64,000 nt of DNA from Dactylis glomerata (Eukaryota > Streptophyta > Magnoliopsida > Poales > Poaceae). The stretch is taken from assembly GCA_007115705.1 (NCBI GenBank), contig QXEO01000434.1, positions 1,454,448-1,518,447 of the forward strand. The letters run 5' to 3'. How positions within the stretch are numbered: position 1 is the first letter of the stretch; the number at the start of each line of letters is the position of its first letter. The position numbers and the translations under genes were made by a program. Below, one piece after another: positions 23,910 through 34,594 of the stretch. Under the pieces are notes generated by a model. The model ran no database searches, was not told the origin of the DNA, and worked only from the letters and a program-made list of their open reading frames with translations.

Positions 23910-25120
23910 GTTGTCGTTGTCCTTCTCCAGATCTGATCGAGGCACCGCCGCCGCAGATCCCATTGTTGAGCACCCCACTTCTCCAGATCCCATCGAGCCC
24001 GCCCATCCCTCCCTTCTCAGCCGCTCGCCGCTGCCCTGATCCCTCCCTTCCCCGCCGCCACCGCTCCAATCCCGAACTACCTCCCACAGGCGTCTCCCTC
24101 TTTTTCCATGGCGCGGCCCTCCTCTCCTCGACCTCAAGCGCTGGAAGCACTGCTAGTCTAGCCTCTCCTCCCAGAAGGTGACCAAGGTGGACGCGGCGGA
24201 GGTGAAGAACCTGCGCCACCTCGATAGCCTCCCCGGTATCTATCCTCCCATGGCCAGATCTGCGCCCAACGACTTGAGGTCCGCGCTCTACTCGGCTCCG
24301 CGACCCGCGGAACCCGGCCGTGGCCGCGCGTTGGCTGCTGGCGTCCACCGCGGGCTCCGTAATCGTGGCGCTCGCCTCAGCTACATCTTGTTATTTCGTC
24401 GGCACCACACCGCGGAAGCTGCACCCGTGCGCCAATATCTCGCCTTCAGGTAAGACTGAACCCACCCTTTCCCGTTCCTCTGTCCTTGAGCAATTATCTC
24501 CCTTTGCTGTGATTTACTCATGCCTGCCAATCAATGTCTTACCATAAATGTTCTTGTACCAACAATACGCTGCTGCCAGTATGCATGTACTTTGAATCGA
24601 GGGATAAAATGACACATGACAGCCACATAAATAAGTTAATTTGATACTTCAAATTGAATCATGTTTGAATGGACTGAATATGGTACCTTTGTTGTAGGAG
24701 TATTTTTTTACGTCAGCTATCTTGTACCAGCTTTCTTACTGCTAAAGATACCACTAGTTTATCTGTTGTGCTTTGATTGTGGACTGAATATGATACCAGA
24801 TTTGGTGAATGGACTGAATATGGTACCTTTGCTTTGATTGTGGAGTTCCACCTAATCTGTTGTGCTGCGTGTAGTTGTCCGTAAGATCTTATTGTAGAAT
24901 TTGCCCGTAGGTGTTGTGTTACTCTAGTAAAGTAGTTTTCTGGAATCTGTATTATTTGGAAATGAGCACTGCAAAGTTGTATGTCTAAGATCAACTTTAC
25001 CCAAGTCATAATTGTTTCCCTTGGTGTCACATATTGGCTGCTGTGTACTGTTTTCTCATATTGGCACTTACTATTTAGCTTTCCTTGCTATATTTACATA
25101 ATTTTCTCTTGATAAACTGA

Positions 25121-25951
25121 ATGATGAATACCTATTTTGGCATGTCTTGTTGCAGCACCCTATATCTAGATGTGGATTTACTTGATCCAGCTGTAGCTCT
25201 TAGTCTTTCTCTCTCCTTGCAGGCGCTGCCGGTCGTGAAGGTAGAGCTTGACACTCCATCTGAGCATGGATGGCGTCAAAGAGTACATGGAAACCTGCTT
25301 GTGGCAGCACTACTACTGCTGGTACCTCCCAATGATGGATGTCTCTGTTAATGATATATATGTATCAATTACACTTGCTTATGAAATGATTTCTCTCTAA
25401 CGAGTTTCCAATATTGTTTTCTAGGCTGTATTCACCAAGATGTTTGAGATGGTGTTGCTGATTGTGCATGGAGTAGAGGAAGTGAAGTCTTTGATCAGTT
25501 CAAGGCGACAAGTAAGCGCTATCTGCTAAGTCCTCAGTCTGTCCCACTCTCTACCTTTGCTTTGTAATGGTGCCTTGCATTGCTATATTATCTAGACTGG
25601 TTAATCTACTATTTTTGTCATTTCCCATTTCTATGTCAAGAAATGAATTTGTAGCATTTGATGAATTCAATGTATGATCCTGATGGGAACAATAGTAGCT
25701 AACTAAGATGTGCCCCATTGATGTCCTGCTATTGTTAACTGTTACTGCCATGTTGTTGAGATTGCTTAGAATAGGTATGTGCCTTAATTCTAGTAGTTTT
25801 TTGTTGTCAACGACATGATTGAATTGTGATCAAGGCAGCAAGGGTGTGTGTACTTAGAGCTTGCTGGTATTTACTACTATCATTTTGTTTTGTTTTGCAG
25901 GAGCTCCAAGCTGAGAAGTTGGAAGAAAGGAAGGCTTCTAGGATGGAGTAG
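25121..25951 (+). CDS. Hypothetical spliced ORF inside the CACTA element (captured gene piece?)
   Basis: Three exons keep frame: 25121-25321 (or from the acceptor at 25223), 25425-25511 and 25901-25951, with GT..AG introns all in phase 0. The reading frame runs LPVVKVELDTPSEHGW … AVFTKMFEMVLLIVHGVEEV … ELQAEKLEERKASRME, stop. The middle is hydrophobic (membrane-like) and the end is charged and coiled-coil-like. It lies downstream of the telo-box promoter at 23879. A GC-rich first exon candidate (24178-24452, ending in a GTAAG donor) does not join in frame, so the true 5' end is unresolved or broken. I do not recognise the protein. Phase consistency argues for host origin. Confidence 0.35.
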
Positions 25952-26469
25952 ATACTAGCTAATCATATGTTCCTGGATGATTTGTACTATGGAATTGTTG
26001 TAATACGTAATTTTGTAGTTATATATTTCCAGGTGTTGTGAACTATGGAATGATTGTAATATAGATTTTAATTTTGTTTGTCATTTATTGAAATTTATGT
26101 GATTTGGGCTTTGTTGTCAAAATATTGTTAATTTTCTGCTGATACTTCTGAAATGAAAAATACTGTATTTGGCATCTGAAAAGGCAATGACCAGAAATGG
26201 TCGGACTGTAAATCCTGGCAGCTACGACCCAGTGAATAGAACCTGGCAGCTGGGGGCCCGTAGCGCATGTGTGTCTGGTGCGCTACGGGTATGCTTATTT
26301 CCCGTAGCGCATGTGTGATTGGTGCACTACGGGTAATACGCATACCCGTAGCGCATGTGTGTCTGGTGCGCTACGGATAATATGCATACCCGTAGTGCAT
26401 TAGACACACATGCGCTACGGGTATGCATATTACCCGTAGCGCACCATACATGCGCTACGGGTATTTTTT

Positions 26470-26560
26470 TACTAGTGGCGTGCTACCCGCAGCGCACGGC
26501 ATATGCGCTATACTAGTGGCGTGCTACCCGCAGCGCACGGCATATGCGCTACGGGTAGCC
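26470..26560. repeat. 41-bp tandem duplication at the CACTA end
   Basis: The unit beginning tactagtggcgtgctacccg at 26470 is repeated directly from 26511. It includes a CACTA-like cactagt word, so it may record duplication of an inner terminus. Confidence 0.8.
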
Positions 26561-26605
26561 ATATTAGGTGCGCTACGGGTAAGCTTTTTTTTTGTAGTAG
26601 TGGTG

Positions 26606-27599
26606 GTTACGGACAGGGCGGCTTGTGGCAACATTAACAAGCGTGGTGGAGGTTAGGATGGGGATGAGCGAACAGAACAGAACATGGTGAAGGGCGCACA
26701 AGGAAGACGACTAGCGAGGAGGGCGACCGGGTGAAACGCAATCAGCGCTGCCGCCGAAAGAAAAGAATGCAGAACAAGATCAGAGACATAAGACATGATT
26801 ATGAAAAAATTCTGACGAAAAATTAGAAACCAATTAATGGCCAAATGGAAAATTAAAAATCAATTCTGTTTGGTTCAACTTTTCCTACGGACTTCTGCGT
26901 TGAAAAAGCTGAACGCTAACCAAACTAAAAAATAAACCCTCGTCGCCCGTGTTCCTCCCCGTGATTCTGTCGCCCATGTACTCCGTCCGCCGCCCAGCCG
27001 CCGCCCGGCCACCACGGAGGAAGGAGGATTACGGCCGCGCCGCCCGCCGCCCGCCGCACGGCGGTCACGTTGCACGCTGGGGCGCCGCACGCCACAACCT
27101 GTTCGTCAGCACGCCGCAACAACGTCGAGATCTGGACGCGCATTCCTGGCCGGCAGGAGCAACGCCGACACGCTGCACGATCAGCCAGTTCGGCCGTTGC
27201 TGGCCGTGAGGCTACACAGTCGACGAGCCGCCGTACGCCACGGTATCCATCCATGTAGCTGATTTCCGAATTCTCGTGGGGTTTCTGTTAATTTAGCATA
27301 TAAACGGCCTCTTGAGTCCCGAGGGGCATTACATGCATTGCCCACTAAACTCACAGTTCACAGTTACGTTAACCAAACAATTTTTTTAGAGAATTTATAG
27401 TCCTCAACTCATAACTCATTCTCCGTAGTGCACTGTTTACATCAGTTTTTTTTAATATCTATAGCTCAACGAAACACACATGTTTAGCGATCCAGACTGC
27501 ATCCATTTGGCACAGTTGAGCAATGGGCTCTTTAGTTACTAGGACAATGCACTCACACTGCAATGTCACACTCTTGTCACGATAAGTAAACGCCGTTTC
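26606..27599. other. Intergenic
   Basis: A GC-rich stretch at 26940-27200 has mirror-image open frames on both strands but no recognisable domain or gene structure. The rest is AT-rich. No repeat ends were seen. Confidence 0.35.
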
Positions 27600-27640
27600 A
27601 TCATATCAGTGCCTGTGCTCTAGGTCTTCCAATCTTCACG

Positions 27641-29821
27641 ATGTCTCCCGTTCTCAAAGTTTCTTTTATATATCTCTTTTGTTCCTTTGTCATCCTTTCC
27701 TCCTCATTGTGTACGATTTACACCTATACTATGAGATATACTAAGTCAGTGTTCCAAACATGTAAAAGTGACACAGACAATAGAACTTGATGTCTGCCAG
27801 GCAAACCTAGAGCGGTATATATAAAGGCAAAACCACTATTCAGACAACTGAAAAGTAGTTGGTCCAACTAAGTTGGAGCATATTTTTTTTTTGCCCTCAC
27901 ATGTGTGGCCCTAGTTTAATTTATTCATGTGTTCTCTATAAATATTAAATAAGTAACATATTTTATCACTAAACAATTTTCGGAGTCTAGAGTTGATCAC
28001 CCAACCTAAAATCAGAAAGGTATGATTAAATCATCTTTCACAATATATTCCTTCCCCGCTCGCTTCACAAGTTGATTGCGAAAACCAGGCCAACCTCATC
28101 CATCAGTGATCATAGTTCATAAAGACTTTCATACACGTGGAAACGATATTAATATATATATATGATGCTTCTATTTAATAACAATTTTTAATCATATTTC
28201 ATGTTTTTCGTGATTGTTTGTATCCTAGACAAATATTTTGACCCGAAGTGCCTTGCGTACGATGTTTTCAATACGATTTTTGTATGACATGGCGTGGCTT
28301 AATCTGACTCGGTTAATCTCTCAGCTGGGATGGCTGCCGTGCATTGATGCATCACTGATGTATGTGCGGCTGTGTGTCGTACACAAATCTCGTATAGAAA
28401 TCTTCGTACGTGTAGCATCACTCTATTTTGACCATCTGTAAGAAAGGATTACTAGAGTTCAAAACATTGTATTCATATCACTAGAGTTATCAATGTGTAT
28501 GTACAAATTGATGGTCAAAGTATCATTTGCAAACAATGTTAGGTCTTATTAGACTTGTAGTTTGGATCAGAAGAAAATAAATTACTCATGGATTTTCTTG
28601 TTTTTTTTTCAGATTTCTTGATGTACTTGTGATTATTTTATCCTTACATTACATGTTTTTGAATATTTTGCTTAAATATTTTTGTTTTTATACATTTCTT
28701 GAATTCACCATAACGGTTATAAGAATAATGCGTAATTTGGCAGAACTCTTCAAAGAGAAATGATAGAGTTACATGAGGCTAGTAGAAATACACAAAACTG
28801 ATACAACAATCATGCACCATATCATCATCATCATCTCTATCTCTACTACTTATAAAGGCGCAAACATATTGAGATAAAAATTGATCACGTCCGTTAAACA
28901 CAACCAATCAAACGAACCAAAAAATTCCAATATTGAGCAACTCAACACATTTTCAAATCCCACACAACACAACTTAACTATTCGATCCATATAAGGCGGA
29001 CAAAAAAAAAATGCCGATCATCTCCCTCACAGCTCTCCCAAAACTCCGGATCGCGCCCTGGCACGCGCTATCCCCGCGTGGTGACACACTCGAATTTTTG
29101 ACGCATCAGACCACCTGCGCGAGTGAAATGCTAAAAAAGACCCCCTCCAAAAATTTTTGTCAAAAAGGACCGGCTGTGGGTGGCGGCACCCCCGGGGCAG
29201 GCGACACGTGGCACCTGCCGCCGTTGGCATCGCCGGCACCCCCACTGGCGGCAGGCAGCATGCCGCCACCCCCACTGGCGGCAGGTGGCAGGGCAGGGGC
29301 CATGCCGCCCGCCACCCCCATTGGCGGCAGGGGGGCATGCCGCCACCCCCACTGGCGGCAGGCCTCGGCAGGGGCCTGCCGGCGATGCCAATGGCGGCAG
29401 GTGCCACGTGTCGCCTGCCCCGGGGTGCCGCCACCCACAGCCGGTCCTTTTTGACAAAAATTTTCGCAGGGGGTCTTTTCTAGCATTTCACTCGCGCGCA
29501 GGTGGTCTCATATGTCAAAAATTCGACACACTCAGGGCTACTCTACCTTGACGCTCGAGTGCCAATCCCGTTCACACTGTGCGGCCGCCAGCCACTGTCG
29601 CGCCGCCGCCTCAAAAGGTCCTCCGGCGGTTCCACGGTGACTATAGCCGGTACACGCTAGGCTCCAAGAAGAAAGGGTGCAAGAAATGTTTGACCACAGC
29701 AATGCATTGCTCTAGGTCCTACACATATCGTGGTGATTTCACCACACAACACCTGATTTCTGGCGTGTGCATGGGTGCAACTAAACACGCCAAGCTACCT
29801 TGTAAGAAGAATGAGTACTAA
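27641..29821 (+). CDS. Candidate small secreted cysteine-rich peptide (2 exons, 76 aa)
   Basis: Exon 1 (27641-27710) gives a classic signal peptide start, MSPVLKVSFIYLFCSFVILSS. Exon 2 (29661-29821) follows an acceptor ..CGCTAG and encodes a basic peptide with GCKKCLTTAMHC, GVC and LPC, ending KKNEY. Joined with the donor T/GTACGA, the model is 231 nt with one frame and a Cys created at the junction. Signal-peptide exon, one intron and Cys-rich mature exon is the layout of plant defensin-like and related peptide genes. Both exons and both splice sites have homologues in copy A, where the gene is broken. The intron of about 1.95 kb contains a Mutator-type element. No family is assigned. The weak points are the long intron, a TATA-like box (about 27817) downstream of exon 1, and no sequence match to cite. 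Confidence 0.33.
29083..29533. mobile_element. Mutator-type foldback MITE with 9-bp target duplication
   Basis: Element 29092-29524 is flanked by perfect direct repeats GACACACTC (29083-29091 and 29525-29533). The terminal inverted repeats are about 150 bp each, starting GAATTTTTGAC and sharing ..AGACCACCTGCGC.., ..AAAAATTTTTGTCAAAAAGG.. and ..GGCGACACGTGGCACC... The interior is very GC-rich, with repeats of ccgccacccccactggcggc. A 9-bp duplication with long TIRs is diagnostic of Mutator-like elements. Reading frames on both strands here are shadows of the inverted repeat. Confidence 0.92.
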
Positions 29822-30271
29822 GGCAACACCAGCTGACATATCTTGACATCATTAATATCCTTTTGGTCCTAGGTTTTCTTCACCACCGGGATCCCCTCTA
29901 TTTCTGATGTATCCTATTCCCTCTAGCCTCACTCACCCACTTTGTATGTAATCGCCTCACTTTTAGAGCTACTAGAATGTTAAGTAGGATGACATAACTT
30001 GTTATCTACTCGTCTCATGGAGATGGTCTGGTATATATATATAGGAAAAATATATTTCAAAAAATTGTAAGAAGAAAAGCGCTGGTCATGAAAGTGAAAG
30101 TTATTAGTAGTGGTTCGTCATTATTTATTTTGGACTGGGATGAATGCACATAAATGGGTGATGGCAATTAATACTACTATTGTCTGAGTCTGGATTTGGT
30201 CTGTCAAGGAAGATGAGTGATATGAAAGGTGTTTAGATAATAAGAACTATCAATTCTTATCAAAAACTTCA

Positions 30272-30526
30272 TACTCCCTTATTCTCGAAATTTGTTGCAT
30301 ATAATTTTTGGTCAAAGAAAGGCTTTCTAAAATTTGATCAAATATATATGAAAAATATAAACATTTACAATATCTAGCCTATATGTACAAGAACCATCAT
30401 GAAATATATTTCCATGTTGTATGCATTAGATATTGCAAGGATTAATATGTTTGCCTTTGGTCAAACACTACAAAGTTTGACTTCGATCAAAAATTATATG
30501 CAACACATTTTAGGAAGGTGGGAGTA
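30272..30526. mobile_element. Stowaway-like MITE (copy B of 14963-15222)
   Basis: TA-flanked, ends TACTCCCTTATTC and GGTGGGAGTA, with facing words ttgttgcatataa and ttatatgcaacac. The same position in copy A carries the same insertion. Confidence 0.85.
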
Positions 30527-30614
30527 GTTAAGTAATTGCAGGTAAGCCATGTGGCTGGTCACATTTCACGTGAAGGCATACATCTTCTTACCTCACGAGC
30601 CTTCAAGCGGACAC

Positions 30615-31694
30615 TGCCTTCTATCCACGAGATACAGAGACAGCTTCAGCGGCTAGGCCCCCGGTTGTCACGCAAGACCAAAAGTTCAAATAGCATAGTA
30701 CTTACGAGACAGAAATTTTAGTTAAGAGAGTGAAATTAGTCTAATATTCCAAGCTCTCAAGCTCTTGTGAGCTCTTTTGGAGAAACAAAAAGTTTATTTT
30801 AGGCCTCCAAGAATTCTGAAAATGCATACAGGGGGTAAACACATGTCTAGTACGTACTACTGAATTTGCGTCGATTCATTTCGTATGTGACCTGCACAAA
30901 AAAATGTCAGAAGAATAAATGAGTTTTTTTTCACCCTTTTAGGGTCCCATGCACCGATCGCCGATCGACCTCGTTCCCGAAGATTTGTGGTGTGTTTGCA
31001 TCCGAAGAACCCAGCGAGTGCTCCATTGCATGCGCACTCCCTGATGCTCTCGCGACGCGTACCAAACCAACCCTACGTTCCATTTGTCAGCACCACTGAT
31101 CTTAATTCCATCCTAGGTCGATACCAAGCACCCTAGCCCCTCTATTCCCGATGTATCCTATTCTCATGGGCTCTTTGCATCTTTTTTATGTCTCATCCTC
31201 TTTGTTAATGTCATCACCACACTTTAGAGTTAGTACCGACATGCTAAAATGAGTAGGGCGACATAACTTGTAATCTGCACTGAAGGCGATGGTGTGGTAT
31301 ATATAGCCGAACTCGGTGAGTTGAGACGACCTACGACCCCAAACCGGGGGAGTATTTATTTTGGTAGATGAATGCACATAGGTGGGTGATGGGTGTGATG
31401 GGTGATATGAACATGATAATAGGTGTGTTTAGATGGATATGGTTTTTTCGTTCCTGATGTATATGCTCTCTTTATTTGAAATGTATTTTTAACATATTTA
31501 AAAATGTCAAAAAATCAAATTAAAATCTTGTGTGTATATCTCCATGCCTGATGTGCCCACGAACTGGTTTTTTCTAAAAAAAGACTATTTATGTGGCCTA
31601 TCTGCCGCCATCGTTGTCCATTATGACGACATGCATGTCCGCCGCCGGGCGGCGAGGCAACGGTACATGGCGGCGGGTGGGGTGGGGCGCCGGG
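30615..31694. other. Intergenic, with a third partial copy of the peptide-gene 3' flank
   Basis: 31110-31320 resembles 14340-14550 and 29865-30045 (shared gatgtatcctattc, acataact, ggtatatata words). The same 3' block therefore occurs three times in the window. No coding exon is recognisable in this third copy. Confidence 0.45.
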
Positions 31695-31880
31695 CAGTGG
31701 CGGAGCTGCTCTTTGTTTGTGATGTCAAGTGACATCACAAAAATTTGCTTAGCACCATTATATTAGCTATGATACACACATTTTGACCCAAAGAATATTG
31801 GAGCTTGACCTCACTAGACTCATTTATCACTTAATTTGGGCTCTTGACATCACTCAGCGTCAATCCCAGCTCCGCCACTG
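31695..31880. mobile_element. hAT-like MITE, CAGTGGCGGAGCT ends
   Basis: Terminal inverted repeats CAGTGGCGGAGCT / AGCTCCGCCACTG are perfect. The flanks GCGCCGGG and GCGTCGGG agree at 7 of 8 positions, consistent with a hAT 8-bp duplication. A lone similar end lies at 20677. Confidence 0.8.
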
Positions 31881-32314
31881 GCGTCGGGGCGGTCCATGTA
31901 CCATGTTCCCCTTTTTTTTGGCTTGTTCTACCTCAACCGCCCGTCCACTGTATTCTCTATGGCCTAGCCGCCATTGCCCAGTGAGATTTGTTTCTCGGTT
32001 TAAACAGTTTCGCCGAGTTCAAACTGCCTCAACCCAGCTAACATGTATCGGTCTACAGATTAACTCTGCAAACAAAAAAAATCCGTGCTAAACCGTCCTA
32101 GCGGTGTGGTGCGGGCTTGATCCACGGTTTCGGTGGTTTCGAACCAAACCATGCATAGGCTTAATTACTCCTTTTAACCTTAACAAATGTCGCACGATAC
32201 TTGTGTTAAAACGGAGTATAACTGCCAGGGTGGTCCTGCGTTAGAAGTGTTTGGCTCATCTTGCTGGTTTTATGTAACAGCACACGGTAACGATGCAAAT
32301 CTATCTATCTACTA

Positions 32315-34165
32315 TCTACTATATACTAAAAGCACAATACGGAAGTCTAAAATAGAGACACCACATTAATCCACATCATCAAAATTATTGTAGCTATCAG
32401 ATCTAAAATTTACGGTTAGGATTGAGCTAGAGATTGCATAACATTATTGTCAAAATCTGAGTTTGACACCCTTTTACGTGTCAACAAAGAAAAAAGGCCC
32501 CACGTGTGTAGCCAATCCGACCAAAACGTTCCCGGAAAAAAACAATAATTGTGTATTCCTCCAACTCCTAAGACGTTTTGGGATAAAATAATCCTGAAGC
32601 CAAAGAAATTGTGTAACGTGTGTTCCTTTAACTCCTAATACGTTGTTCTCTAAAAAAGACTCACAATACATTCTGGGAGAAAAAAAATCTCAAAGCTAAC
32701 TAGACACTCAATTGTTGGAAACTATTACGTACATAATTATCTTCTACTATATACTAAAAGCACAATACAGAGGTTCTAAAATAGAGCCACCACATTGATC
32801 CAAATCCTCTAAATTAATCTTAATAATTAGATCTAAAATTTGTGGCTATTTAACAAGAGATTAAAAGTTATATAATTATGCAGTCCAGTTTGATACGTCT
32901 TACGTTAAATATACTATTAAATATTAAAGGAAACTGTGTACCATAAAAACAAAAAAAAAGTTAGTTCCAAGAGTCCAACACGTGCAGGTCACACATAAAA
33001 AAAGTGTCCACGACATGGAGGTAGAAATAGAGAGTGACGTGTGTCACTAGGAGTCTTGAAGTTCTTTAATTGACTGTAATTCTAAAGTTAATTCTGAAGC
33101 TGTAGTGCATCGTTATACCTAAAGCAATCAAATTTCTAAATGAGGTTATGTGCTAGCTGAAAAATTCCAACCTACATATTTTCTCAAGAAATCAAAAAAG
33201 TGGTAGCAGCAAGCCTAGGTTTCAGCTTTTGTGTTCATCGATCTAGGAGAAATTAACGATAACAGCTTGCCAATTTCAAACTCGACGTTAGTTATGAAGA
33301 AAAATATTGCATGGTTAAACTCCAACCAATCAAATTTCTAGATGAGGTTACGTGCTAGCTGAGAAATTTTAGCCTACATATTTTCCTAAGAAAACTGAAA
33401 GTGCTTGAGCAAACAGCTTAGAGGTTTTATAATTTGTGCTCATCGGTCTATTGCTGGCTGGGTAGCTTCGATGTCGGGAGAAACTAACGACAACACTTTT
33501 CTGGTATTAAAACTCGGCATCATCCCATGGTACCCTTTTTACCCCAAATATATGGCATATACTTAATAAAATGATTCATTGTTTTCTAAGTTTCACCAAA
33601 TATATAGAAAGGAATATGAAAACAAACAATCCTAAATAACTACATAGTGAATATATCTTATAGTGGATCTCTAGATATTTTTTATTATTATGCATCTTAA
33701 GAAAACTAAAAGTGATAGCAGCAAGCAGCTTCGAGGATTTATAATTTTTGTTCATCTATCTGTTGCTGGCTGGGTAGCCTCGATGCCGGAAGAAACTAAC
33801 GACAACACCTTTCCGGTGTTAAACTCAGCATCATCCCATGGTACTCTTTCCGACCCCAAATATATGGCTTATACTTAATAAAATGATTCATTGTTTTCTA
33901 AGTTCCACAAAATATAAAGAAGGGAATATAAACAAAAATATTGACTAACTACATGGTGAAAATATCTTATAGTGGATCTCTAGATATTGGTTTTTTATTA
34001 TGCATCTTTAATATCTTTGATTAAACTTAGAAATCATTGACTTTTGAATAAATTTATACGCCATATATTTAGGGAAAGAGCAGTTTCATAAGTTTCAAGA
34101 CGCCTGATACGCATATTTTGACATATTCAGATATTGCCCTCACATTGCGAGGGCCACCATGCTAG
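32315..34165 (+). mobile_element. Non-autonomous Helitron sequence with two 5' ends
   Basis: Two 5' termini of the form TCTACTATATACTAAAAGCAC lie at 32315 (after A, as required) and 32743. The 3' terminus ends in a hairpin (GCCCTC..GAGGGC, 34134-34154), then ACCATG and CTAG at 34162-34165, followed by T. This is the A|TC…CTAG|T signature of Helitrons. The interior shows three diverged copies of a 200-300 bp unit (about 33122, 33331 and 33690). No Rep/helicase is present. The 32315-32742 piece may be a separate truncated copy. Confidence 0.75.
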
Positions 34166-34594
34166 TTGCACTAAAGGTTACGTGACAGCATGCAAACTCA
34201 CGCACTTGTAATCAATCATGAACAATCAATACTTTGCACAGCAACTAATACAACCTGAAGGCGGAGAGGTCAGGGCCTTCCAACTGAACTACCCAACAAC
34301 AGGTTACGCTTCCTCCACTACTAGGCTGCTTCTCTTCAGTAGGATCATGGATAAAACATTCCACATCGCATCTCCAGGCTCCAGCACGTTGCACATTGCA
34401 GCCATCATCAAGCCTGTCTAATCCTGAACCCGCATGGACCGTCCAGCCATAGGCGCCGCCGCCGCACTTCACCCCACGGTGGCATCGGAGTTGGCAGGGG
34501 ACCTCCTTCCGCTGCGACTGGCTTCTTCTGTTAGATCATCAGTTTCTATACCAGCAACAGCACGGTTAGCCAGAGCTAGGACGGTTAAGACCCG

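Larger units (their letters stand above)
21950..26602. mobile_element. Non-autonomous CACTA element carrying host-like exons
   Basis: The right end reads ..TTTTTTTTTGTAGTAGTG, the reverse complement of a CACTACTACAAAAA terminus. The left end at 21950 is a degraded match (CACCGTAGGAAAA). Both are flanked by GTG (21947-21949, 26603-26605), a 3-bp duplication as expected for CACTA, though 3 bp is weak evidence. Subterminal regions 21990-22190 and 26255-26585 are packed with direct and inverted copies of TACCCGTAGCGCA, the transposase-binding-type repeats of such elements. No transposase is present. The interior holds about 650-bp tandem repeats and a spliced gene-like segment. A second possible terminus (ttttactagtg) lies at 26477. 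Confidence 0.7.

Noticed and set aside
26925..27258. GC-rich region with open frames on both strands, possibly a gene
   Set aside because: No domain, no splice model, and Arg/Ala/Gly-rich in every frame.
29011..29551. Cluster of 80-147 codon frames on both strands
   Set aside because: All arise from the GC-rich inverted repeat of the Mutator-type element; the same peptide appears on both strands.
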